64,000 bases of DNA from an uncultured Lachnospiraceae bacterium (GTDB lineage: Bacteria; Bacillota; Clostridia; Lachnospirales; Lachnospiraceae), in the NCBI GenBank assembly GCA_900315505.1, contig OMZG01000011.1, positions 17,801 through 81,800 of the forward strand, given 5' to 3'. Within the stretch, counting starts at the first letter, position 1. Each line of letters starts with the position of its first letter. Positions 27,237 through 35,700 of this stretch are shown one piece after another. The notes under the pieces were generated by a model, which made no database searches, was not told the DNA's origin, and saw only the letters and a program-made list of their open reading frames with translations. A program made the translations under genes and the position numbers.

Positions 27237-28284
27237 TATATGCCTCGCTTTCTTTCTCGTGCATTACAAACATGACTCTTGACTTCTGGATGCTGTGATC
27301 CCTGAAGAAATCAAAAGCTTCATCGCACTGTGATAATTTGTATTTTCTTGTAATAAGCTTCTCGAAAGGAATCTTCTTCTCTTTCATAAGCTCTGCAACT
27401 TCATGCCAGTCGTTGGCCTTGTCCGAATATGAAGAATTCCATGTGCCTCTGACGGTAAGCTGCTTGCGCAGAATCCTCCAGTAAACATCTCTCGGAAGGT
27501 CCATATCACCTGACGGGTTCCCGACTGTGACCAGAGTACCGCCTGCCGCCACTGACTGAATAGCGTCTATAAGGCACTTGTTTGAACCTACTGCCTCGAA
27601 TACGACGTCCATTCCGTTTCCGTCTGTAGCTTTGTTCACCTCATCCTCGGTGTTATTCGTATCGATGGTCTTGAAGCCGAGCGAAGCGGCAAAGTCTGTC
27701 GACTCCTTTCTTCTGGCTCCGATCCAGACCTCTGCTCCCTTTGCCTGAGCGAAAAATCCTATCAGAAGTCCTATAGTACCGGATCCGATAACGAATACCT
27801 TGTCTTTCGCTTTGACACCGCCGACTTCTGTCGCATGATGTCCGACTGCTGAAGGCTCTGAAAGAGCTCCTACACAGTAATCCACGGAATCATCGAGGAT
27901 ATTCAGGTTCCAGGCCTTTATGGCTCTGTACTCTCCCATACCGCCGTCGTTTCTGGAACCATAATATTTGTAGTTCGAGCAGGTAGCATAGTCGCCTCTC
28001 TTGCATGACGGACACTCGAAGCACGGAAGCATCGGGAAGACCGATGCCTTCTTTCCAATAAGACTCCTGTCGACTCCCGGGCCGACCTCTGCGACCTGTC
28101 CTGCGAACTCATGTCCCGGAACGATTGGCATCACATGTGCCCCGTCCTTGAATATTCTTGCCTCATCTGATGAGCAGATACCGCAGGCCATGACCTTAAG
28201 GAGCACCTCTCCCTCTCCCGGGACAGGCATCGCAGCCTCCTCACAGCGGATATGGCCTGGTTTATGAAGATTAAGTACTTTCAT
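27229..28284 (-). CDS. Zinc-dependent polyol-phosphate dehydrogenase (GatD/TarJ-like)
   Basis: A 351-residue medium-chain dehydrogenase. CGICSSDEARIFKDGAHV holds the catalytic Zn Cys; PGHEFAG holds the Zn His-Glu; CFECPSCKRGDYATC is the structural Zn lobe; VIGSGTIGLL is the NAD(P) loop. By memory it resembles galactitol-1-phosphate dehydrogenase (GatD) more than Staphylococcus TarJ. In this setting it most likely reduces a pentulose-5-phosphate to a pentitol-5-phosphate for the cytidylyltransferase. It is first in its operon, behind a strong promoter at 28326-28354. Confidence 0.82.
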   Translation of the reverse strand: MKVLNLHKPGHIRCEEAAMPVPGEGEVLLKVMACGICSSDEARIFKDGAHVMPIVPGHEFAGQVAEVGPGVDRSLIGKKASVFPMLPCFECPSCKRGDYATCSNYKYYGSRNDGGMGEYRAIKAWNLNILDDSVDYCVGALSEPSAVGHHATEVGGVKAKDKVFVIGSGTIGLLIGFFAQAKGAEVWIGARRKESTDFAASLGFKTIDTNNTEDEVNKATDGNGMDVVFEAVGSNKCLIDAIQSVAAGGTLVTVGNPSGDMDLPRDVYWRILRKQLTVRGTWNSSYSDKANDWHEVAELMKEKKIPFEKLITRKYKLSQCDEAFDFFRDHSIQKSRVMFVMHEKESEAYNG

Positions 28285-28325
28285 TTTATCTTTCCTTTAC
28301 TTATGTTTTAACAAAATATCTGATT

Positions 28326-28354
28326 ATTATATATTATAGCGGCTTCAATGTAAA
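28326..28354 (-). promoter_or_regulatory. Promoter of the polyol/polymer operon
   Basis: Minus-strand TTTACA (28349-28354), a 17-base spacer and TATAAT (28326-28331). It lies in the 88-base gap between the pyruvyltransferase stop and the dehydrogenase start, so genes from 28284 down to 16835 can be read independently of licD. Confidence 0.78.
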
Positions 28355-28372
28355 CCTCATTCCACCGTCCGC

Positions 28373-29833
28373 TTATTTAGATCCAGAAAGTTTCCGGCCT
28401 ATCATTCGTATGATTCCGTAGATTTTTCCCTTTTTGAATTCATCGAGTGAGGTATTAAGCTCTGATATCCTGCTGTTTTTCTCATCGAGTGAGGTATTAA
28501 GCTCTGATATCCTGCTGTTTTTCTCATCGATTCTGTCTTTAAGTTCCTTTATCTTTTTTTCCTCGCGGGAGAAGTATTCTCCTTCTCTGCGGAGTCTTTC
28601 GCTGTGAGAGGCGTGGTAAAACGGTGTCACCGCTCCGTAGAGCTTCATCCGGCTTACTCTTCTGTCAAGAGGAGCCTCCTTGATATGGATATCGCCATCA
28701 TAGATGGTCTTTAATCCATTCTTATGAAGGAAGTCAAGATAATGAAGGAAATTCTCCTCCTGGTACTTCTCGAACTCATGGAAATCCTTTCCGCGGACGA
28801 GATCAGAGAGCCTGCTGTCTGCATGAACCTCGCTTATATCGACATGGGCCAGATGATGGTATGATACCAGCTCCTGCATCCTGACGTCCTTTACGATCGC
28901 AAGCGCCGGAGTACCTGCCAGCACCGGAACGATGCTCCCGTGAATCCTGGGTCCTACAGCCAGATCTGCTTTCGACGCGAAATCGAGCCAGGTCGGGACA
29001 TTGAGGAAAAACTTTCCCCGCCCGTCCTTAAACAAGGGTGAGTCCAGATTGCCCGGATAAAGGATCGAATGGTCCCTGCTGTACGGCGCTCCGATATAGA
29101 TCTCCTTCAGCTCCCTTAACAGCTGAGGAATGAAGGTGAAATCAGGATATTCCTCCGATACTCCTATGAGGAACTTCTGGATATCGTTGCCTATATATTC
29201 ACCCGGAGATCTGTACTTCGTATCAGTGATTATGATCTTTGAGGATGGATTCAGGTCAGGTTCCTTTTTGAGTGAGAGATCCGGCCCGAAGGTGTACATC
29301 GACGGGCAACCTATCACTGTTACCGAATCCTTCGGGAATCCCAGCTTCTCGGTCAGATATCTGTATGTCGACTCTCCTCTCACCCCGACTACAGCGGACC
29401 GCGAGAGAACCTCCTTTATCAGAGCCTTCACCGTATCATCCTGCGGCAGCGGCTCCATGAAATCCTTTTTGCCGGATGCCACCCCGACACCAATTATTAT
29501 TACAGGGATAGTCAGTTTCCTGATAAAAGCTGTTATCCTCTTCATCGACCTGATGAAATCGCCTCTGAATGCATCGGCAAACGGGATAACGAAGGCCGAA
29601 TACTCACTGTTTATCCTTTCCGCATCCGAGTCCTTATACTTGCCAAATTCTGCATAGTAATGATCCGCCTCTATCTCCATCTCTTCGTCCGTCATAAGAG
29701 TACGCAGCACACTGTTGGCATAGACCAGATTTCCTACATTCCCGCCGATGGCGTCGTCGAATATAGTCTTTGTAGCATAGAGATTCTCAAGAACAGTGGT
29801 CCCTGCTCTCATCAGGATCTTTTTCTGCGTCAA
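28373..29833 (-). CDS. Polysaccharide pyruvyl transferase family protein with coiled-coil tail
   Basis: A 486-residue protein. The first 390 residues match the polysaccharide pyruvyltransferase family: GGNVGNLVYANSVLR near the start, IIGVGVASGKKDF, VGVRGESTYRYL, VIGCPSMYTFG and the late VGPRIHGSIVPVLAGTPAL. Such enzymes put pyruvate ketals on surface sugars. The C-terminus (about 415-470) is a heptad-like coiled coil with two identical 14-residue units, EKNSRISELNTSLD. The start is a TTG at 29833, with AAGGAGG seven bases before it, overlapping the licD stop (TTGA). Confidence 0.82.
   Translation of the reverse strand: MTQKKILMRAGTTVLENLYATKTIFDDAIGGNVGNLVYANSVLRTLMTDEEMEIEADHYYAEFGKYKDSDAERINSEYSAFVIPFADAFRGDFIRSMKRITAFIRKLTIPVIIIGVGVASGKKDFMEPLPQDDTVKALIKEVLSRSAVVGVRGESTYRYLTEKLGFPKDSVTVIGCPSMYTFGPDLSLKKEPDLNPSSKIIITDTKYRSPGEYIGNDIQKFLIGVSEEYPDFTFIPQLLRELKEIYIGAPYSRDHSILYPGNLDSPLFKDGRGKFFLNVPTWLDFASKADLAVGPRIHGSIVPVLAGTPALAIVKDVRMQELVSYHHLAHVDISEVHADSRLSDLVRGKDFHEFEKYQEENFLHYLDFLHKNGLKTIYDGDIHIKEAPLDRRVSRMKLYGAVTPFYHASHSERLRREGEYFSREEKKIKELKDRIDEKNSRISELNTSLDEKNSRISELNTSLDEFKKGKIYGIIRMIGRKLSGSK
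28441..28524 (-). repeat. 42-bp exact tandem duplication in the pyruvyltransferase gene
   Basis: The 42-base units 28441-28482 and 28483-28524 are identical. They encode the repeated EKNSRISELNTSLD units of the coiled-coil tail and are in frame, so copy number could vary between strains. Confidence 0.9.
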
Positions 29834-30744
29834 CTTTTATCCTCCTTAAACCTTAAATCATACAGTACATGCCGCTCTCTCCTGTCCTCCGGAGGAAGCT
29901 CCATGTAGTCCCCCGGATAGAGGGCATGAAAATAATGGTCGTAATCCTTAGTAACCGGAAAATACGAGTCCTCGAATTTCATTTTTACTGTATCGCAGTA
30001 TTTTGCACGCTCATACATCTCCCCGAAAAAATGCTTCCTCCCCGCCGGGAAAGATACATACATTGAATTCTCATCGTGACACATCGAATAGGCGTGCTGT
30101 ACTCTCCTGTACCACCACCACGGGGTAAGCGACGGAAGCGCTCCTATGAAAGCCTTCAGCCTTATCAGCCGCTGTCCCTTCTTATTCCCCTCTGCCAGTC
30201 GAAGAAATGCCTTCTTCTCCCTGTGCATCCGGATGCACGAGAGGATAAGCGAGCCGCCATCGCAGAGGATCCCCTGGAAGCGGCGCTTTACGGGATTGTC
30301 GTAAACATTCTCAAGGATCCACAGATCGACCTTGATCCCGCACTTGCCGTCCTCCTGCCAGAGGTATTCACGGAAGGTCGTACCCCTAAGCTGCACCTGC
30401 GCGAACGAACTGTAGTACCCCGGCGTCCTGAGCGGAGCCTCCACATAGTACTTATCCGGATACTTCTCCTCTATCAGATCGCACAGCCTGTCGATATCCT
30501 TCCTGTAGACATTGATATCGAGATCATCATCCCACGGTATGAAGCCTCCGTGCCTCACTGCTCCCAGAGCCGAACCTCCGCCCAGCATATATTCTATATT
30601 ATTTTCTTCGCATATCTCCGCTAGGTCCTTCGCAATGGAATAGACCACCTGCTGTACCCTCTTCACCTCTTCAGGCGTGATCTGGTGCAGTCCGCTGGCG
30701 CGCGACATATCCTGACGGAACAGGTCCGTAGTCTCGAGAGCCAT
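29830..30744 (-). CDS. LicD family phosphotransferase
   Basis: A 304-residue protein of the LicD/Fukutin nucleotidyltransferase-like family. The GGGSALGAVRHGGFIPWDDD motif (residues about 56-75), with the following LDINVYRKD, forms the metal site. LicD proteins transfer phosphocholine or other phospho-alcohols from a CDP donor to surface glycans. Downstream is the pyruvyltransferase, coupled by a TTGA overlap, then the CDP-polyol operon. A pentitol-phosphate or choline-type decoration is therefore plausible, but no licABC choline genes are present here. Confidence 0.88.
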   Translation of the reverse strand: MALETTDLFRQDMSRASGLHQITPEEVKRVQQVVYSIAKDLAEICEENNIEYMLGGGSALGAVRHGGFIPWDDDLDINVYRKDIDRLCDLIEEKYPDKYYVEAPLRTPGYYSSFAQVQLRGTTFREYLWQEDGKCGIKVDLWILENVYDNPVKRRFQGILCDGGSLILSCIRMHREKKAFLRLAEGNKKGQRLIRLKAFIGALPSLTPWWWYRRVQHAYSMCHDENSMYVSFPAGRKHFFGEMYERAKYCDTVKMKFEDSYFPVTKDYDHYFHALYPGDYMELPPEDRRERHVLYDLRFKEDKS

Positions 30745-30837
30745 ATTTTTCCTTTCCTCTTATAAGAAAAAATCCTACCGGTCAATGATAGCATAAAATC
30801 CCCTGCAACGCAAAACTCTGAATTCCTTTTTTACATA

Positions 30838-30873
30838 AAAAAAGCGTGCCGGTGGATTTTTCCACTGACACAC
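30838..30873 (-). terminator. Intrinsic terminator of the radical SAM gene
   Basis: A hairpin pairs GTGTCAGTGG with CCACCGGCAC and is followed on the minus strand by TTTTTTT. It lies 20 bases past the stop at 30893. Confidence 0.85.
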
Positions 30874-30892
30874 TTCAAGCTTTTCTTAAAAA

Positions 30893-32431
30893 TCAGGCTT
30901 CCTTGCGGAGTCCCCCATTGGTGTATGATGATCTGTAGGCAGCAAGCTCAGGATTCTCCCTGCATTCCTCAGTCACATCATCCTCTGTCTGGAAGGCTGC
31001 GAGCTCAGGATGCTCTCTGTGCTCCTCGGAATAGTTCTCATATGACTTCTTCTTGTGAGTCTCTGACTTCCATACCTCTTCGGCAACCGGAGCCCATTCC
31101 TTGGCATAGTCATCGCACTTCTCACACAGATGCTCTACGCTCTCAGGCGACTCGAGATTCGTCTGGTGAGCATCGGTATCATGAACCATCTTACGCAGAA
31201 GCTGAGGATTCTCAAGCATCGGGCACGGGCGGAGCTGGTTCCTGTTGAAAGGCTGTCCCTTATGATACTCCATGAACAGAGGACTCTGAAGAATCTCAAG
31301 GATGGACTTGTCATCAATATTCGAATCAGAGAAATGAATGAACACACATGGCTCTGCATCTCCGTTTGAGTTGATATGGAAGTAGTTTCTTCCTCCGGCA
31401 ATACATCCGCCTACGTACTCTCCGTCATTCTGGAAGTCCATAGGGAAGAATGAGAAATCGCACTTGTCACTTCTGACATAGCGGATACGGTCAATTATGT
31501 ACTTCCTCTGCTCTACTGTAGGCATAAGCTCTGGTACAGCATTGTTTCCTACTGGCATGAAGTGGAAGTAGAAGCCGAATCTGGCACCTTTATTCTCAAG
31601 CAGATGGAAGAAATCATCGCTTGTAACTGCCTCGATATTTTCTCTTGTATAGCATACTGAAGTACCGAATACGATACCATGCTTACGAAGGATATCCATA
31701 GCCTCCATAACCTTGGCATAGTGTCCGTTTCCACGACGCTCATCGTTGGTATCTGGAGTTCCCTCGAGAGAAAGCATGAAGGTGATATTTCCAAGCTGTC
31801 TTACCTTCTCGGCAAGCTCATCTGTGATCAGGGTAGAATTGGAATACAGTCCGAAGAAGCAGTCATTGTGCTTCTCTGCCAGACGGAAAATATCCTTCAT
31901 ACGAACGGTAGGTTCTCCGCCTGTCATCATATACAGATATGCTCCGAGTTCCTTACCCTGAGTGACGATCTTATCCATCTGCTCGAATGTCAGATTTGCC
32001 TTGTGGCCGTATGTACCGGACCAACAGCCCACGCAGTGCATATTACATGCCATCGTAGGATCGAAGAGAATGAGCCACGGGATATTGCAGTGATACTTCT
32101 CACGGTTGGCTCTGATCGTCTTGGTTCCACGGAAAAATGCTTCGTATCCGAGATTAAGAAGCATTGTCTTGGCATAGTGAGGATCAGTCTCGTCGATTAC
32201 TCTGTTGATGAATTTCATCCAGCGGTTATCCGGATCCATGACTGCCTTCTTGGCAGCTGCGAGGGTGTCCTTATTGGCATCCTTCCAGAATGTGCCTGCT
32301 GCATCTACCAGCTTGCCGTATGTCTTGGATCTCTCGGCATAATCCTTTTTCTTTACATGCTTTAAAAATCCGTCAATAGCTGTCTCGAATGCCTTTCTCT
32401 CGGCAGCATGCGAAAGATCTTTAAGTCCCAT
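30893..32431 (-). CDS. Radical SAM protein with extra C-terminal Cys cluster
   Basis: A 512-residue protein. The radical SAM motif is C129, C133, C136 (ACNMHCVGC), followed by the MMTGGEPT SAM-binding segment. Later Cys residues (VGGCIAGGRNYFHINSNGD, AEPCVFIHF, RPCPML, LCEKCDDY) look like a SPASM/twitch auxiliary [4Fe-4S] region. A 115-residue N-terminal helical domain precedes the barrel. The tail carries two related units, EEHREHPELAAFQ and EECRENPELAAYR. AGGAGG precedes the start. The substrate is unknown; peptide or envelope modification is possible. A small Cys-rich frame lies just upstream (32492-32668). Confidence 0.85.
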   Translation of the reverse strand: MGLKDLSHAAERKAFETAIDGFLKHVKKKDYAERSKTYGKLVDAAGTFWKDANKDTLAAAKKAVMDPDNRWMKFINRVIDETDPHYAKTMLLNLGYEAFFRGTKTIRANREKYHCNIPWLILFDPTMACNMHCVGCWSGTYGHKANLTFEQMDKIVTQGKELGAYLYMMTGGEPTVRMKDIFRLAEKHNDCFFGLYSNSTLITDELAEKVRQLGNITFMLSLEGTPDTNDERRGNGHYAKVMEAMDILRKHGIVFGTSVCYTRENIEAVTSDDFFHLLENKGARFGFYFHFMPVGNNAVPELMPTVEQRKYIIDRIRYVRSDKCDFSFFPMDFQNDGEYVGGCIAGGRNYFHINSNGDAEPCVFIHFSDSNIDDKSILEILQSPLFMEYHKGQPFNRNQLRPCPMLENPQLLRKMVHDTDAHQTNLESPESVEHLCEKCDDYAKEWAPVAEEVWKSETHKKKSYENYSEEHREHPELAAFQTEDDVTEECRENPELAAYRSSYTNGGLRKEA

Positions 32432-32491
32432 TAGAATTCCTCCTGTCTGTAAAACAACTTTTCCTGATATATCTAAAAATAAGGGGTTTTC

Positions 32492-32668
32492 TCATTCAAT
32501 CTTTTGAATTTTAATTCCGTTCCGAGGTTTTGTCCATAGACAAAATCTCGGAACTGTTAATTGCACCGTGCATTCGCAGACACATCTGATTATTTGTTTT
32601 ATATCTGCTTCATCTGCGCTATAACTGCAAAAAGCCACACATGACCCTGCAGAAAAATCTGCCGCCAT
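32492..32668 (-). CDS. Possible small Cys-rich peptide upstream of the radical SAM gene
   Basis: A 58-residue open frame starts at an ATG with AGGGAG a few bases upstream, and has six Cys (SCVAFC, RCVCEC, RFCLW). It ends 61 bases before the radical SAM start. Position and Cys content recall precursor peptides of radical SAM systems, but the DNA also contains a strong inverted repeat (32519-32554), which argues for a non-coding role. No family is recognised. Confidence 0.2.
   Translation of the reverse strand: MAADFSAGSCVAFCSYSADEADIKQIIRCVCECTVQLTVPRFCLWTKPRNGIKIQKIE
32519..32554. repeat. 16-bp inverted repeat with 4-base loop
   Basis: Arms GTTCCGAGGTTTTGTC and GACAAAATCTCGGAAC pair with one mismatch around CATA. 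There is no T run on either side, so it is not a simple terminator. It may be a structured RNA element or a dispersed repeat. Confidence 0.75.
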
Positions 32669-32720
32669 GGTGGCTCCCTGTAGCTGCACCGCGCAATTAA
32701 TACGCGGAAATTTGTAATTC

Positions 32721-35700
32721 TTATGCTTCTTCCTTGTGCATCTTCTGCTTGTTAGCGTACATATGCTCATCGGCCTCCCGCAGCACCTCATCTATATCAT
32801 CATCCGGCGAGGTACGGAGTGCACAGCCAAGGGCTACGCTTATATTCTCCTTTTCGAACCTCTGCCTCAGCTCTCTCATCACCAGATCGGCCTGGGTCAC
32901 ATTATTCAGCTCCACCACGACCACGAACTCATCGCCGCCGAGTCTGAATACCCTGTCGTTGCCTGCGAATGATGTCATGATATTCGCAGCAGAACGTAGC
33001 AGTGTATCTCCGCTGTCATGACCATCTGTGTCATTTATCCCCTTCAGACCATTGAGGTCTGCATATACGAAGACAAGAGGTCTCGTCTTATCTATCTTCG
33101 ACAATGCAACCTTCATGGCCCGGCGGTTCATGACATTCGTCAGAGCATCACGCTGACTCAGATCATCAAGCTCACTGACTGTATTTCTCGATCTGATAAG
33201 CACCGCCACAAATCTCGACAGGCTGATCAGAATGTTCTCTGACTGCGGGATGATGGTCATATCCGGATTGTCTATTCCGATGAATCCGATCAGCTCTCCC
33301 TTTATCTTGAGAGGGGTCTCAATGATCGAGTGGATATTCTGTGGCTTCAGCCATTCATACATCGGGGTGCCTCTGTACTTCTCGATATCCTCAATGATCA
33401 GGGTATTATTCTTTGCAAAGGATTCATAGAACGGACCACAATCTGCAATCGGCACATGCTGCAGATTGTCCTTCTGCCTCGTGACTCCCTTCTTAACCCA
33501 CTCATAGGTATTCACTACATAGTCATCATGCTGCTCGAATATATACGCCCTGTCGCCCTTGAGCTCCTTTCCGACGCCGCTTAATATCCTCTGCAGGGAT
33601 GCATCAGCTGTATTTTCCTCAAAGGCCTGGCTTATCAGATCATTGAGGCGTACCTGTCTGTACAGGGAATAATTCACGTCCTCTACCTGCCTGATGCTCT
33701 CCGTAAGTGACACCGAGAAAGATGCCTTGACCTGTCTGTCTCCGAATGACAGCAGGGTATCGCGCATCAGATAATCCTGCCCTGAAATCTGATTGTGATA
33801 ATTGCGCGTGATGTACTTGTCCATGCAGATCATAGGATTCGTGCAATGATCGCACGGATGATCATAGTGATGCAGCACCTGGAAGCACTTGAATCCTCTG
33901 TAATCGAAGTTCTCAGGAAGTCCCAGATCAGCCTTCGCTGCCTTATTCAGGAACAGCAGGTCATAGTTCTCTATATCGGCAAAATATACTCTCTCGTTCA
34001 TATTGTCGAAATTCTCGAGATTCATTATGATCCTGTCGGCACCTGTATCTGTCTCAGCGACATTCTCCGCAAGCCTTCTCTTCTCCAGGATATGCAGATA
34101 GTCCTCTGGCTTGTACCCGTCCTCTGAGGTCAGAAGCGAATATGTCATCTGAAGCTCCACAGGCCTGCCATCGATCTTCGTCGTATCATTCAGCTTGGAA
34201 TACAGGCTGAATATATTCTTCCTGACATCGCCAGAGACCTCCTTCGTGATGATCATGAACCTCGAATTGTCAAGTCTACCGCACACATACGACTTAGGAA
34301 AGGTAGCCATGAACTGGTCTGACAGCCACTTGTAGAAATTCTTCTGGTATGACTCTGTTTCCCTCTGCTCATCCTGCTTCCTGTCATCGATATTGATGAG
34401 GCCTGCTGTAAATCTCTCACCATGCCTCTTGTAATTGTCATAGAAATTGACCGAGGCGAGAAGCATTCCTCTGGAATTCATCAGCGAGGTCACACGGTCG
34501 GTATATATCTCCGTGCCTGCACCCATGTCATCGCTGTCATTGATCTGGTGGAAATATCCCACAAGGCCGATGATCCTGTCGGCGCGGTATATAGGAAACT
34601 TCGTGGCAGAGATCAGTCTGACCTCTCCGTCCACCACCGTATGTCCGATGGAATCTAATATGAGCTTCCCGTGCTTCAGCACCTCTGTCTCATCATTTCT
34701 GTAAGGCTCGTCATCGACATGCCATCCGACCTCATCATCGGTCTTCCCGAGAATGCTGTCTGCATTCTGAAGCCCGTAATAGTCAAGGAATGACTGGCTC
34801 ACGCCCTTGAACCGGCGCTTGTCATCCTTCCAGAAGAACTTGATCCTTGAATTCTCAGCGATGCTTCTCCAGATTGCCAGCTGGTCGAGCAGCTCCGGAT
34901 CATTCTTGCTTGTCACATGGAATGAGTCATCAATACGATTGATCACGCTTATCGGATCACCTGCATCATCGAGGATCGCTCTCCTCTGAAGCACCAGGTA
35001 CTCCCCGTCGTCACCGCCTGTGAGACTCAGCACATCGAACTCATCCCAGTGCAGGGTACCGTCGTACCTCTTCACCTTGAAGCATTCTCCGGTGAAATTG
35101 CTTCCGACACGCTTCATTATCCTTCTGATATCCCCCGCGGTAAAGAACTCGATGAACCTGTCCCTATCATCCTCTGCTATGATACTGTCTGCGATCTCAT
35201 GAAGCTTCGGGCGTATCCTGAAATAAATATCTCCTGTCTTCTCCTCAGGAGAATCAGTCTCCACGACCTCTATCATGTCCTCCTTAGGATTCACCAGATA
35301 GATCCTCGTATATATCTGCGTGGTCTCACGAAGGAGATTATTGAAACGTCTCTTTTCCTTCTGGGTAATATCATACGTGATATTGTACAGCGAGAGCAGA
35401 TGCATGTAATGACCGTTGACTCCTGCCAGGGTCTTCACGAGGAAACGATAGTACTGTCCGCTCGTTACGAGATTTAATACCTCACTCTTTCCGCTCTTCT
35501 TTGTGACATCAAGGAATCTTGTGAACTTCTCATACAGTCTCTCGCCCTTATTGAAAATATCAATGCTGCCGTCAGGCAGATCCATTGATCTGGCTATCTC
35601 CGCAATCGGCTGTCTCGACTTGTCATTATAATAGATGACCGAGAGCTCCTTATCCTTCTCTTCTACAAGGGCCACCGGCTGGTCGCTGAGGAAATCGACA

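Noticed and set aside
29130..29657. 175-residue plus-strand open frame
   Set aside because: Shadow of the pyruvyltransferase gene, with no family resemblance.
31679..32365. 228-residue plus-strand open frame
   Set aside because: Antisense shadow of the radical SAM gene, without ribosome site or recognisable motif.
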